From positions 3,968,001 to 4,032,000 of the forward strand of contig OZ220684.1 of assembly GCA_965116395.1 (NCBI GenBank): a stretch of DNA of 64,000 nucleotides, written 5' to 3'. The stretch's first letter is position 1, and each line of letters opens with the position of its first letter. The position numbers and the translations under genes were made by a program. Under the pieces are notes generated by a model. That model was given only the letters and a program-made list of their open reading frames with translations, had not been told where the DNA came from and did not search any database. The DNA is from Bin5 sp965116395 (lineage in GTDB: Bacteria; Chloroflexota; Anaerolineae; Caldilineales; Caldilineaceae). Positions 9,250 to 17,881 of this stretch are shown here, piece after piece.

Positions 9250-10038
9250 CTACTCGTCCAAAAACGCTACCGCACGACAGAAAGCCGCCTCACCACCCTT
9301 GAACAACCAAGGGAAGACACCTACCGTCAGCCGCCTGTTCTGCAACTCCGGCGCGCCGATCTGTCCACCCATATTCTCAACATGCATGCAGTCATGTGGG
9401 AAAAGCGCGTTGTGAGTTAGCTGGTAGGCCTCCTCTGGAAACAACTCGTCAACTGCATCGGAACCGCCAAACTTTTCTTCACACTGCTTGCGAACGCGCT
9501 CCCACTGGTCCAGAGCACCTCTGCCCAGGAATCGCCCGATCGGCAGATTCATAGGATGATCGGTCGAAATCATATCCACACCCCAGATATGAATCTCCTT
9601 ATCCAGCAACCACTGGCAAATGCTGTGATGGGGTCCCGGATGGCGGAGGATATACTTCTCCTCGTCGCCCTCCTCAGCCAGGAAGGAGTAGCGATGCCAG
9701 CCAGTGTTGATGAAGAGAATGTCCCCTTTCCGTACCTCCACGCGTTTTTCTATGTCCTCCGGGCCAAAAATGTCCAACTCGTCCAGCATGTCGCTCAAAT
9801 CAACGATCACGCCGTCACCGTATAGCCAGTCCAAAGGCACTTGATCAATCGTCCTGCCATTCGTGACAAAGTGGCGAGGCGCATCAAGATGGGTGCCCAT
9901 GTGGTTCGAAGTTTGAATATACTGGGCATTCACGCCATGCTCAGACTTGCGCTTGAAGTATTTCACCTCGAACGGTGGATAGAAAGGCCAGAAGGAGCAG
10001 TCCGCGTTCAAGGGTTGTGAAAGATCGTAAGGGATCAT
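9250..10038 (-). CDS. Cyclase-family hydrolase (PF04199; isatin hydrolase/kynurenine formamidase-like)
   Basis: Metal-dependent amidohydrolase of 262 residues. It contains the signature with His46, His50, Asp52 and His56 (NHMGTHLDAPRHF) that binds manganese or zinc in isatin hydrolase and kynurenine formamidase, and a C-terminal HDCMHVENMGG consistent with the family. The ATG at 10038 (MIPYDLSQPLN) has AGGAG just upstream; a longer frame would overlap the DUF1116 gene. Members open cyclic amides or cleave formamides, so a ring-opening step in the same pathway as the neighbouring hydroxylase is plausible but unproven. Confidence 0.88.
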   Translation of the reverse strand: MIPYDLSQPLNADCSFWPFYPPFEVKYFKRKSEHGVNAQYIQTSNHMGTHLDAPRHFVTNGRTIDQVPLDWLYGDGVIVDLSDMLDELDIFGPEDIEKRVEVRKGDILFINTGWHRYSFLAEEGDEEKYILRHPGPHHSICQWLLDKEIHIWGVDMISTDHPMNLPIGRFLGRGALDQWERVRKQCEEKFGGSDAVDELFPEEAYQLTHNALFPHDCMHVENMGGQIGAPELQNRRLTVGVFPWLFKGGEAAFCRAVAFLDE

Positions 10039-10093
10039 TGCGCTGTTCTCCTGAGAATCATCCTGTGGTCGGTAGTTGAGTCGTCTGTTCTTG

Positions 10094-11341
10094 CTAGAAT
10101 CCGTACTCCTCAGCAAAGGCGATAAGTGCCTCAGTGAAGAGTTCAATAGGCGGGCGCACGAGACCGGCGCCGATCTGGCCGACGCCGGCTTCCTTGTGGG
10201 CAATGCCGGTGTTCACTCTGGGCGTGATGCCGGTTTCAACGACCGCACGCAAGTCGATGCCCACCGGCGTGCCGCGAAAGTCGAGCTGCGGAATCGTAAA
10301 TGCTGTGTGCTCGGCTGCCGTAATTTCGTACATCTCCATCGTAGCGTTGAGCGCGTCCTGGGGCGTGCCGCTTACGAAGGTGACGATAGCCGGCGCCGCC
10401 GCCATCGCAAATGCGCCGATGCCGGCCGTCTCCGTGATAGTGCTGTCGCCAATATCCGGGTTGCCGTCCTCCGCACTGAAGCCAGGAAAGTAGAGTCCGA
10501 CGGGCTGGGGACATGGCGAGGTGAACCAGCGCTCGCCCAACCCGCTGACGCGAATGCCGAATTCGGTCCCATTGCGCGCCATCGTCGTAACGACGGTGCT
10601 CCCCTCGACCTCATGACCGGCGTCGGCCATGGCTTTGCAGGCGGCCATCACTGGATTGAGGACACTCAGCGCATTGTCTCCGAGCGCCTCAAGCACTTCT
10701 GCCGCTGTGGCCGGGTCCGGCGCCCCCTTAGCGATGTGAGGAGCCAACTGCTTGGTGTAGAGAATAGAGCCTGCCTTGTTGCGATTGTGGCCCTCGTCAC
10801 CCATATGCAACGCTTCGGCCAGCAGGGCGCGAATATCCAGTCCGGAACAGGATTCAATTGCTGCGGCGAGTACCGGAGCCATCACCTCGTGCATCCAACG
10901 CAGCCGTTCCTGCACCTCTTCACTGTACGCGCCGTAGCGCAATACTTTGCCATAGCCTTCATTGAGGTTCGAATAGGCCCGGTTGCCGTGCGTCTGGTTC
11001 TCAACCACATACACCGCCATCGACGGTGAGATGACCCCCGCCATTGGGCCGACCGCGCTGTGGTGATGGCAAGGCGAAAGACTGATTTCGCCACCTGCAA
11101 TCATCCGTACCGCCTCATCCTCATCCGCTGCTCTCCCCTCAAAGATCAGCGCTCCAATCAAGGCGCCGCGCAGCGGCCCTGAAGCCTGCTCCCATGCAAT
11201 AGGAGGGCCGGCGTGAAGCAGCAGATCTTCGTGCATGCCTGGAACCAGGTCGAGGGCTTTACCCAGCCCTGTCAGGACGGGCCGGGCCTCAACTATTCGT
11301 TCCACTGCAGCGGCATTGGCGTTGTCTATGTTGATTGCCAT
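10094..11341 (-). CDS. DUF1116 protein, AllG (YlbE)-like
   Basis: Protein of 415 residues matching the DUF1116 family, whose Escherichia coli member AllG (formerly YlbE) works with AllF (FdrA) and AllH (YlbF) as an oxamate carbamoyltransferase in allantoin breakdown. Recognisable segments are CHHHSAVGPMAGVISPSM and the VENQTHGNRAYSNLNEGYGK region. The ATG at 11341 has GGAGGGG upstream. It lies 100 bp after the FdrA-like gene and 55 bp before the cyclase gene. No DUF2877 (AllH) gene is seen, so either the complex is reduced here or the third subunit lies elsewhere. Confidence 0.82.
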   Translation of the reverse strand: MAINIDNANAAAVERIVEARPVLTGLGKALDLVPGMHEDLLLHAGPPIAWEQASGPLRGALIGALIFEGRAADEDEAVRMIAGGEISLSPCHHHSAVGPMAGVISPSMAVYVVENQTHGNRAYSNLNEGYGKVLRYGAYSEEVQERLRWMHEVMAPVLAAAIESCSGLDIRALLAEALHMGDEGHNRNKAGSILYTKQLAPHIAKGAPDPATAAEVLEALGDNALSVLNPVMAACKAMADAGHEVEGSTVVTTMARNGTEFGIRVSGLGERWFTSPCPQPVGLYFPGFSAEDGNPDIGDSTITETAGIGAFAMAAAPAIVTFVSGTPQDALNATMEMYEITAAEHTAFTIPQLDFRGTPVGIDLRAVVETGITPRVNTGIAHKEAGVGQIGAGLVRPPIELFTEALIAFAEEYGF

Positions 11342-11440
11342 GAAGCCCCTCCGGGCGGCACTCTTTCACTGGTAGAGTTCATCATTTTGCAAATCAATAC
11401 CTAAGTCGCTCCCCGCATCGCCGCTCTTGACCGGATGTCC

Positions 11441-13273
11441 TTAACGAAGCCGTGACAGCAAATTGGCCAAACGGTCGTCCCCCCCTGCAGGAGGACGCCA
11501 ATCAACATGAACTACCTCGGCCCCTTGAGCCCGCAGGCTGTCCGTGAATGACTCGAGGCCCACGTTTATGGCCGCGAAATCAGAACAGGAGCCGGAATCC
11601 TCGGCCCCCGATTCAACGCTCGAGGCCGGCCCAGACGGCCAGTTATTCCGCCCGTCCTCTCTTCCACCAAGAGCATCGCGCACAGCTCTTACTGCCTCAT
11701 CATGTCTGGTAAAGACGAACGCGCCCGCTGCCTCCAGCTGTTTGATCTGTCTGCCCAGCCCCTGTGGGTCTTCTTCAGTGCCAATGACGACTGTCACAAC
11801 CGGCAAGGACCGACCGTCTTCAGCTGCCAGGGCAATGGCCTTCTCGACGGCTGGGGCCAGTTCACTAGCCGGATCCGGGTGCGCGCCGTCTCCCAGCACG
11901 ACGTCCAGCAGCAGGAGACCTGTCTCAGGGTCTCGTGCCTCCTGCAACAGACGACGGATTCGTAACTCATTGTCGAGCATCGGGTGTAGCCGCCCAACAG
12001 TAAAATCGTCACCGCCCAAATCTACGACCGTATGGCCCTGGCTGCGGTGGGGGTTGTCCAATGTCAGGCCGCCTTCCAGCAATCCATTAGACCGAACCGA
12101 AGGCAGCGAATCCTGTAAGAGGTAGAGCGCTTCGTATGCCAGGGTCCCTCCCGAATATAGCGCGCGTAGGAATGAATGCGGGCCTGGGATCAGGACAGGT
12201 CGGGAAGGTTCGTCTGTTCCTTGTGGAGCACGTGATCCGGGCCCTGAATCGAGCGCCGATTCTGCGGAATTGGTCAGTCCGACAACCATCTCTGCCGTTT
12301 CGTCGAGTGTCCTGGCAAATCGGATGCACGAATCACCCTCTTGCTGCCCTCTTGTTGGCCGGCTTCCGATGAAATTTACAACCACCGGTTTGTTACAGGC
12401 GCCCGCTTCAGCCAACAAATTCTGCGCGACAGACGCAGATGGAGGCTTGGAAACGATGACAATCTGCCCGGTCTGCGGATCGTCATTCAGAAAAGCCAGA
12501 GCCTGCTTCGCCGACCTGGCCTGTACCTCTGCCGACAGGTCGCGACCGCCCGTGCCAAAGGCCTGTGAAATGCCGCCTCCCAAACGGTGGATGCCTACCA
12601 TAATCGCCTGTAACCCTGTACCGGAAGCAGCGACGATTCCGATATTGCCATGGCGTACCCTGTTTGCGAAGCCGAGTCCAACACCGTTCACACGCGCCGT
12701 GCCGCAGTCCGGCCCCATCACCATCAGACCTTTGGAAGCGGCCGACTCCTTAAGAGAAATTTCGTCTTCAATACTGACATTGTCGCTGTAGAGAAAAACG
12801 TTATTGCCCAGGTTGAGTGCATCGCGGGCTACCCCGGCTGCATACCTGCCTGGCAAGGAAACAAGAACCCACTCAGCCTCTGGCATCATGCGCGCCGCGC
12901 TCGAAAGGCTCTTAGGTCTATAAGCATCCGAATGCTGTGCCCGGCGGGCCGACAGAAGATCGTCTACGCGCGCCAGGGCCTCCCTGCCGGCCTGCGCCGA
13001 CGCCGCCCTGACAATCAAAATGAGGTCTTCAGGCGCGGCGCGTTCAACTTCCTCTGTTAAGAGAGCGTTTTGGACGAGCAACTCTTTGTTGGCCGGCGTT
13101 CCCATGACCACGCCGGCGTCCAAAACGCCTGGCAACGCAGCCAAGGCGCGCTGAAGTTGCATTAGGACAACGGAATCGTAATAGGAGCCTGCTCGGATTT
13201 CGGCCAGAGTTGCCGGGGCACCGGCAATAGCGTCCGCCACCAAAGGGTCATCCACAGTTGCACTCCAATGCAC
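11441..13273 (-). CDS. FdrA-like protein (acyl-CoA synthetase-like, AllF family)
   Basis: Protein of 610 residues, somewhat longer than E. coli FdrA/AllF. The N-terminal half shows family features including RAGSYYDSVVLMQLQRAL and GVVMGTPANKELL; a CoA-ligase-type core follows with VMGPDCGTARVNGVGLGFAN and IGIVAASGTGLQ; the C-terminal half resembles the succinyl-CoA synthetase ligase region with LLLDVVLGDGAHPDP. FdrA with DUF1116 and DUF2877 proteins forms oxamate carbamoyltransferase in E. coli. The start is taken as GTG at 13273; an in-frame GTG six codons later is possible. It is the first gene of the catabolic cluster, about 160 bp after the GNAT gene, and no clear promoter was found in that gap. 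Confidence 0.82.
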   Translation of the reverse strand: MHWSATVDDPLVADAIAGAPATLAEIRAGSYYDSVVLMQLQRALAALPGVLDAGVVMGTPANKELLVQNALLTEEVERAAPEDLILIVRAASAQAGREALARVDDLLSARRAQHSDAYRPKSLSSAARMMPEAEWVLVSLPGRYAAGVARDALNLGNNVFLYSDNVSIEDEISLKESAASKGLMVMGPDCGTARVNGVGLGFANRVRHGNIGIVAASGTGLQAIMVGIHRLGGGISQAFGTGGRDLSAEVQARSAKQALAFLNDDPQTGQIVIVSKPPSASVAQNLLAEAGACNKPVVVNFIGSRPTRGQQEGDSCIRFARTLDETAEMVVGLTNSAESALDSGPGSRAPQGTDEPSRPVLIPGPHSFLRALYSGGTLAYEALYLLQDSLPSVRSNGLLEGGLTLDNPHRSQGHTVVDLGGDDFTVGRLHPMLDNELRIRRLLQEARDPETGLLLLDVVLGDGAHPDPASELAPAVEKAIALAAEDGRSLPVVTVVIGTEEDPQGLGRQIKQLEAAGAFVFTRHDEAVRAVRDALGGREDGRNNWPSGPASSVESGAEDSGSCSDFAAINVGLESFTDSLRAQGAEVVHVDWRPPAGGDDRLANLLSRLR

Positions 13274-13435
13274 TGGGCCGGCAGGTATGGTGTCTCTTCA
13301 TTCGATTGGAGGCCATTCTTTGCGTGAACCAGAGGATTCCCGAGGGATTCTACCAGTCAACCATGGCATGAACCAAAGTTGGCAGTGTACTTGACAAAAT
13401 AGACTGCCGCTCTGCCCATGCTTCACCGCGAAGTG

Positions 13436-14065
13436 TCAGACGTCGAGCGTCCCACCCATCTCCGGCATAGAGTAAGCCAGCTTCTCCGAACCGGCCTGCA
13501 ACTCCGCCTGCAGTTCTCTTCTATCCAGCAGATCTGGCAACGGCCGCGGCAGCGCCGGTGCGCCGTCACTGGATTGAAGAGTAAGTTGCCAGTAGCCTAC
13601 GTCGTGCCACGCCCCATGTTTGTAGCCCACCCGTTCATACGTTCCGACTGACGTAAAGCCGAAGGATTCGTGAAGGCCGACGCTGGCCGCGTTCGGCAAA
13701 GTGATCCCGGCATAGGCCCGGTGAAATCCCTGTAAGCGCAATATCGAAAAAAGAGTGTCGTACAACGCCTTTCCCACGCCCAGACGCCTGGCTTTATTTT
13801 GAACATATACCGATACATTCACTGCCCACTGGTATGCTGCCCTCTCACTGTGTGCGCCCGCGTATGCATAACCCAATTGGCGCCCCTGCGCAGTGCAAAC
13901 AAGCCATGGAAAGCGCGTCAAAGTCTTAGTTAGGCGGTCGGCAATTTCCTCTTCGGCAGGCGGCACAAGTTCAAAGGAAATGGGCGTATCGCGCACGATT
14001 GGAGCGTAAATATTGCTTATGCCCGCTGCGTCTTGGGGCCTCGCAAGTCGAAGGTTTGGGCTCAT
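13436..14065 (-). CDS. GNAT N-acetyltransferase, phosphinothricin acetyltransferase-like
   Basis: Acetyltransferase of 209 residues that would transfer acetyl from acetyl-CoA to a small amine. The acetyl-CoA loop RRLGVGKALYD is present, and the block ITLPNAASVGLHESFGF followed by YKHGAWHDVGYWQ is characteristic of the Pat/Bar (phosphinothricin or methionine sulfoximine acetyltransferase) branch. The C-terminal 35 residues beyond that block look like an appended tail. ATG at 14065 with GAGAG upstream. It is on the same strand as the catabolic operon and might be read with it, but its role is probably independent. Confidence 0.88.
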   Translation of the reverse strand: MSPNLRLARPQDAAGISNIYAPIVRDTPISFELVPPAEEEIADRLTKTLTRFPWLVCTAQGRQLGYAYAGAHSERAAYQWAVNVSVYVQNKARRLGVGKALYDTLFSILRLQGFHRAYAGITLPNAASVGLHESFGFTSVGTYERVGYKHGAWHDVGYWQLTLQSSDGAPALPRPLPDLLDRRELQAELQAGSEKLAYSMPEMGGTLDV

Positions 14066-14123
14066 GCTCGCGTTTCTCTCTGCCCTGGCGAACCTTGGCG
14101 CCCGCCTGCTACTGAAATAAGGA

Positions 14124-14152
14124 GCCGCCTCTACGCGCCGAAGAGAGGCGGC
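14124..14152 (-). terminator. Stem-loop downstream of the RRM gene
   Basis: Perfect 9-bp stem GCCGCCTCT (14124-14132) with AGAGGCGGC (14144-14152) and an 11-base loop, 40 bp after the RRM stop on the minus strand. No strong U-run follows, so it may end transcription weakly or protect the transcript end. Confidence 0.55.
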
Positions 14153-14191
14153 CTAAATGGCGGCTATGGAGTTACGGCAAAGGGCTGCCTT

Positions 14192-14491
14192 CTACCAGCG
14201 ACCGCCGCCGCGGTCTCGGTAGCCTCCCCCCTGGCCACCACGATCCTCTCGCGGGCGCGCTTCGTTCACTCTCAATGAACGCCCACCCATATCCATGTCA
14301 TTCAGGGCCTCGATCGCGGCATCGGCCGCGTCGTCTTCCATCTCTACGAAACAGAATCCGCGAAATCTACCTGTTTCCCGGTCGGTGATCATAGCGACGC
14401 TTACAATTTCACCGTGAGGGGAAAACAGACCCCGGACTTCCTCTTCAGTCGCCGAGTAAGGCAAGTTGCCCACGTAAATACGCTTGGTCAT
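14192..14491 (-). CDS. Small RRM RNA-binding protein with Gly/Arg-rich tail
   Basis: Protein of 99 residues made of one RNA recognition motif and a glycine/arginine-rich tail. RNP2 is IYVGNLPY near residue 4 and RNP1 is GRFRGFCFVEM near residue 42, with the aromatic residues that stack on RNA. The tail GGQGGGYRDRGGGRW resembles those of cyanobacterial Rbp and other bacterial single-RRM proteins, often linked to cold response. The ATG at 14491 is preceded by GGGAG; the longer frame upstream has no family support. It stands alone between the GNAT gene and a gene-free stretch. Confidence 0.93.
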   Translation of the reverse strand: MTKRIYVGNLPYSATEEEVRGLFSPHGEIVSVAMITDRETGRFRGFCFVEMEDDAADAAIEALNDMDMGGRSLRVNEARPREDRGGQGGGYRDRGGGRW

Positions 14492-14985
14492 TTGTTTGGC
14501 TCCCCGACTGCTGCTCCACCCTACCGCGTACCGCGTAACCGTCCCGGACATTTTGAAGTCTGGAGATATTGGGGGGCTATTTGACTCAGTCCACCGTTTC
14601 GTTCCTCTCCACGAAATCAAACCTTCGTTTTCGATCTACGACAGTGGCGCTTTTTAGTGGTATGTTGTATCCGATGGCCCCTAGTATGCCTCTTTTGATC
14701 CGATGTGTCTACCTCCTGAAATTTAGGCAAATTCCACCAAGTCGACACTTCGCCCGCGTTCCGTAGACCTTGAGTTGCCTTCGTAGTCAACCTGTCGAAA
14801 TGATGCCTGCCATATGCATTTGGAATTGGCTGATCTGCGATGGTAAAATAGCGCTGCCATCAGATTGAGTTGACAATTTTCCGCGTCCGAGAATAGGGAA
14901 TTGACAGGCATTTGGCCTGTATCGCTTTGCAATACGGGGTCGGAATATCAACGGAAATTAGGTGCCGCCGAAGTTCCTGGTCAAT
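14492..14985. other. Gene-free stretch upstream of the RRM gene
   Basis: About 490 bp with no credible reading frame. It must hold the RRM promoter and possibly a long 5' leader, as is common for cold-regulated RNA-binding protein genes, and the end of the trmD transcript. A short inverted repeat (CAGGC-5-GCCTG) lies near 14908. Isolated TTGACA and TAAAAT words occur on the plus strand near 14844-14900, but that direction leads into antisense trmD and they were not called as promoters. Confidence 0.45.
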
Positions 14986-15927
14986 TCAAGAGGGGTCGGT
15001 GCTAGCGGAATCGCTTGGGGCCTGCCAACCGAGGCTCGACAAGAATTCGCGGTCTTCCTGTGTAAGTTGCCCTGCTGCGGCAGCGCGCACCAACAGATCA
15101 GGACGTCTCTCGAGGGTGCGCAAGAGGGAATGTTGACGTCGCCAACGGTCAACGTTTGCGTGGTGGCCGCTGGTCAACACTTCAGGTGTGTCTTCCCCTC
15201 GAAATCTTGCAGGTCGCGTATACTGTGGCCCTTCTAGGAGGCCGGACATACCGTCAGAGAAACTATCATATTGGGCGCCTGACTCGTGACCTAGCACGCC
15301 TGGCAGCGTCCTGGTCACAGCATCTATAACCGCCAGGGCAGCGATTTCCCCCCCACTAAGAACAAAGTCGCCTATACTGAGTTCATCCGTGATCAATTGG
15401 GAACGAATCCGTTCGTCGACACCTTCATACCTCCCGCATATGAGTGCCAGACGATCATGAGAACTGAGTTCGCCGGCAACGACCTGATCAAAGCAACGGC
15501 CTTGAGGCGAAAGAAGAATTATCGGCGTGGACAGCGGAATTGCAGGCGCCTCCACCGGATTCCAAGGGGGTAGTTCAGAATTAGCCTCCCCCTGCCGTAA
15601 ATGCCAACCAGGGGGACGGACCAAAACCGATTCGACCGCGCGTACTACCGGCTCCGGACGCATAACCATTCCGCCGCCGCCGCCGTATGGGTAACCGTCA
15701 CAGGTCTGATGACGATCAGTTGCGTAGTCGCGAATATTGTGGAGCACTACTTGAAGAATGCCATTTTTCTGTGCCCGGGCCAGTATGCTCTCTGAAAGAG
15801 CCCCTGCAATCATTTGTGGGAATAGAGTAAATACATCGAAGTGGATGGTGCGAGGAGCCTCCTCTTGAACACAGGCTTTTTCGGGCTCGTCTTCCGTTCG
15901 GTTCTTCAGCACGTTACTCTGGGCCAT
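14986..15927 (-). CDS. trmD: tRNA (guanine-N1)-methyltransferase
   Basis: SPOUT-family enzyme of 313 residues that methylates G37 of tRNAs and prevents +1 frameshifting. Family hallmarks are HFDVFTLFPQMI near residue 29, DGYPYGGGGGMVM, LLSPQGRCFDQ, LICGRYEGVDERI and the trefoil-knot SIGDFVLSGGE, followed by PGVLGHESGAQYDSF. The ATG at 15927 leaves about 27 residues before the usual start of the family and has AAGAAAG upstream; a start further inside cannot be excluded. In many bacteria trmD sits with rpsP, rimM and rplS; here it is alone and divergent from an M23 peptidase gene. Confidence 0.95.
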   Translation of the reverse strand: MAQSNVLKNRTEDEPEKACVQEEAPRTIHFDVFTLFPQMIAGALSESILARAQKNGILQVVLHNIRDYATDRHQTCDGYPYGGGGGMVMRPEPVVRAVESVLVRPPGWHLRQGEANSELPPWNPVEAPAIPLSTPIILLSPQGRCFDQVVAGELSSHDRLALICGRYEGVDERIRSQLITDELSIGDFVLSGGEIAALAVIDAVTRTLPGVLGHESGAQYDSFSDGMSGLLEGPQYTRPARFRGEDTPEVLTSGHHANVDRWRRQHSLLRTLERRPDLLVRAAAAGQLTQEDREFLSSLGWQAPSDSASTDPS

Positions 15928-15981
15928 GACTTTCTTTTGACGGCACTGGGCCTGGCCTACTTCCGCCGGCTGGCAGACTCT

Positions 15982-17673
15982 ATGGTGGATGGCAGTTTCC
16001 ATCCCCCGGGGCCGAACCGTTGGAAGCGGTTGCTAGGTCGAATTCGCTCCCTCATTGTAGCACAGCCGCGCGATTTGCAGTCAGCCAAGTCCACGGAATC
16101 CGACACTTTGCAGGAGAGCAAGCGCTGGCAACGCTCCCCATTCCGGACCAGGTTCGCAATTGTCCTGACCGTTATTCTTGTCGGATTTCTATACCTGCCC
16201 CGCCGCCTGACGGCCCCAGTTGCCTCGCAAGGGCTGAGGCCAGTTCCCGTGCCCGTTCCCGCGCCATCCTCTGCCGTCGTGCTTCACATCACTGAATCGC
16301 AGAAGCAAGACGCTCAATTTGCCTTGACGGCAAGTTCAACCCGCGTCGCCGAACTGATACCGGCTTCACTATCGCAGGCGATGGATCGTCCTACAGTAGA
16401 ATTGGCACCGCTGGCTCCGATGCTCGTACAAAGTGAAGAGGGTGCCAAACAAGCGGTCGAAAATGACGATTCAACCCATCGTGCTCCACTCGCCCATGCA
16501 TCTACATCTCCTGACAGCCCTGCCTACATCGATCCCATCTATCTCCCCAATCCCGAAGACCTCATACAATCCGATGTTGTAGGCGTACCGCTGCCGGAGC
16601 CATATAAAGACCAGCTCAACCCTACTATCAGCGATGAGTTCGTCTCTCGACCGCCGATGTTCGGGCAAGGCACGAAGCAGGCATTGGCCTTTAGCACTCC
16701 GGTACCGCCCTTGAGCTACGAACCGCGATTTGTCTCCAGGCCGCCAATGGGAGAACTGAATCTCCTGCGCGAGGAAATCGACAAGGCGCGGGATTCCCTG
16801 TCGTTTCAGGTTGATGAGGGCGCCGAAACAGGCCTGGCGCCGCGTTCGCCGAGCGGGCCAGGCAGCATGTGGCCGACTTTCGAGCCGCCAAATCCAACCA
16901 GCGGCGAACACTTCTGGCTTGAATCGCCGTTCCCCGGTGGGTTCAACCAACTCTACAGCCCCGGTTACCAGTTCGGTAGCACTGGCGGCGGACGCTACCG
17001 AATCCACCACGGTGTCGACATCGGCAATCCCGTCGGCACCCCTGTGCTCGCAACCGCTTCCGGCGAAGTCATTCATGCCGGGCCCGACAATCCCGAGCTT
17101 CTCGGACCCTATAACGATTTCTACGGCAATTCGGTTGTAATTCGCCTTGACCGAGCGCTGACTACCACGCGCGGAGAGCAGGATGTATTTGTTCTATATG
17201 GCCACCTTTCCAGTGTGGAGGTTCAGGAAGGCCAATGGGTGGGGGCCGGTGACTATCTGGGAGGCGTTGGCATGACAGGAATTGCAATTGGACCTCACCT
17301 GCACATGGAAGTCCGGATCGGCCAGAACAGTTATCTGCACACTGTAAACCCTGCACTGTGGATGAGCCCCGCTGCCTACACCGGTTCGGTTGCTGTCCGG
17401 CTGCTTTCCGCAGCAGGCCGCACCTGGCCCGGCGTTCAGCTCTCCCTTTACCGGTATGAGGAGACAGGCGTCCGCTGGTACCGCGTTGTTGAAACCTATC
17501 CCGAACAGGAAAGCATCGGGCCGGACCCATCTTGGGGCGAAAACGGAGCCTTAAGCCACATCCCCGCTGGCAACTACCTCATTTCAGGCTATGTTAACGG
17601 CGAGGAAGTGCGCGAAGACATTACTGTGCGAGACGGTGAAACGACTTTTGTCGAACTCCGCACTCTGCAGTAG
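15982..17673 (+). CDS. Membrane-anchored M23 peptidase (LytM domain) with C-terminal carboxypeptidase-regulatory-like domain
   Basis: Cell-envelope zinc endopeptidase of about 563 residues predicted to cut peptidoglycan cross-links. One membrane anchor (RFAIVLTVILVGFLYLP, about residue 58) is followed by a long proline-rich linker. The LytM core has His343 and Asp346 in HHGVD, the conserved GHLSSVEVQEGQWV segment and HLHME at 439-441, so the zinc site is intact. A final domain of about 95 residues starting AYTGSVAVRLL ends with a beta-rich ITVRDGETTFVEL pattern as in carboxypeptidase-regulatory-like folds. The start is uncertain: the frame is open to 15841, but that would overlap trmD; ATG 15982 is the first one clear of it. 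Confidence 0.85.
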   Translation: MVDGSFHPPGPNRWKRLLGRIRSLIVAQPRDLQSAKSTESDTLQESKRWQRSPFRTRFAIVLTVILVGFLYLPRRLTAPVASQGLRPVPVPVPAPSSAVVLHITESQKQDAQFALTASSTRVAELIPASLSQAMDRPTVELAPLAPMLVQSEEGAKQAVENDDSTHRAPLAHASTSPDSPAYIDPIYLPNPEDLIQSDVVGVPLPEPYKDQLNPTISDEFVSRPPMFGQGTKQALAFSTPVPPLSYEPRFVSRPPMGELNLLREEIDKARDSLSFQVDEGAETGLAPRSPSGPGSMWPTFEPPNPTSGEHFWLESPFPGGFNQLYSPGYQFGSTGGGRYRIHHGVDIGNPVGTPVLATASGEVIHAGPDNPELLGPYNDFYGNSVVIRLDRALTTTRGEQDVFVLYGHLSSVEVQEGQWVGAGDYLGGVGMTGIAIGPHLHMEVRIGQNSYLHTVNPALWMSPAAYTGSVAVRLLSAAGRTWPGVQLSLYRYEETGVRWYRVVETYPEQESIGPDPSWGENGALSHIPAGNYLISGYVNGEEVREDITVRDGETTFVELRTLQ

Positions 17674-17792
17674 AGTAGCCTTTGACTTGAGCGAAAGGTT
17701 GGCCAGGAACTATTGCCGTCCGTTCCATTCACTTGAGGCTTTATTTCCTGGTGCTGACTGATTCTCGGCAGGTAAAACTCTAAGAGTTGCTG

Positions 17793-17848
17793 CCTCGCCC
17801 GCTTTTTTTCTTTTCTCTGCCGGTAGAGGAAAGAAAAACTCGGCGAGG
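17793..17848 (+). promoter_or_regulatory. Long hairpin upstream of the ABC exporter
   Basis: Near-perfect inverted repeat: CCTCGCC (17793-17799) pairs with GGCGAGG (17842-17848), and the T-rich arm TTTTTCTTTTCTCT pairs with AGAGGAAAGAAAAA, leaving a loop of about six bases. It lies between the M23 stop and the exporter start. The U-run is inside the stem, unlike a standard intrinsic terminator, so it may be a leader structure, an attenuator or a bidirectional stop. Confidence 0.6.
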
Positions 17849-17881
17849 TTCCTATGCGCCCTTGACAAACTGAAGGTCCAA

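Noticed and set aside
14844..14849. Plus-strand promoter in the gap before trmD (TAAAAT with TTGGAA upstream)
   Set aside because: Transcription in that direction would be antisense to trmD, and the -35 match is poor; A/T words are common in this gap.
17861..17866. TTGACA as a -35 element for the ABC exporter
   Set aside because: It lies only 15 bp before the ATG, so the matching -10 would fall within the coding sequence.
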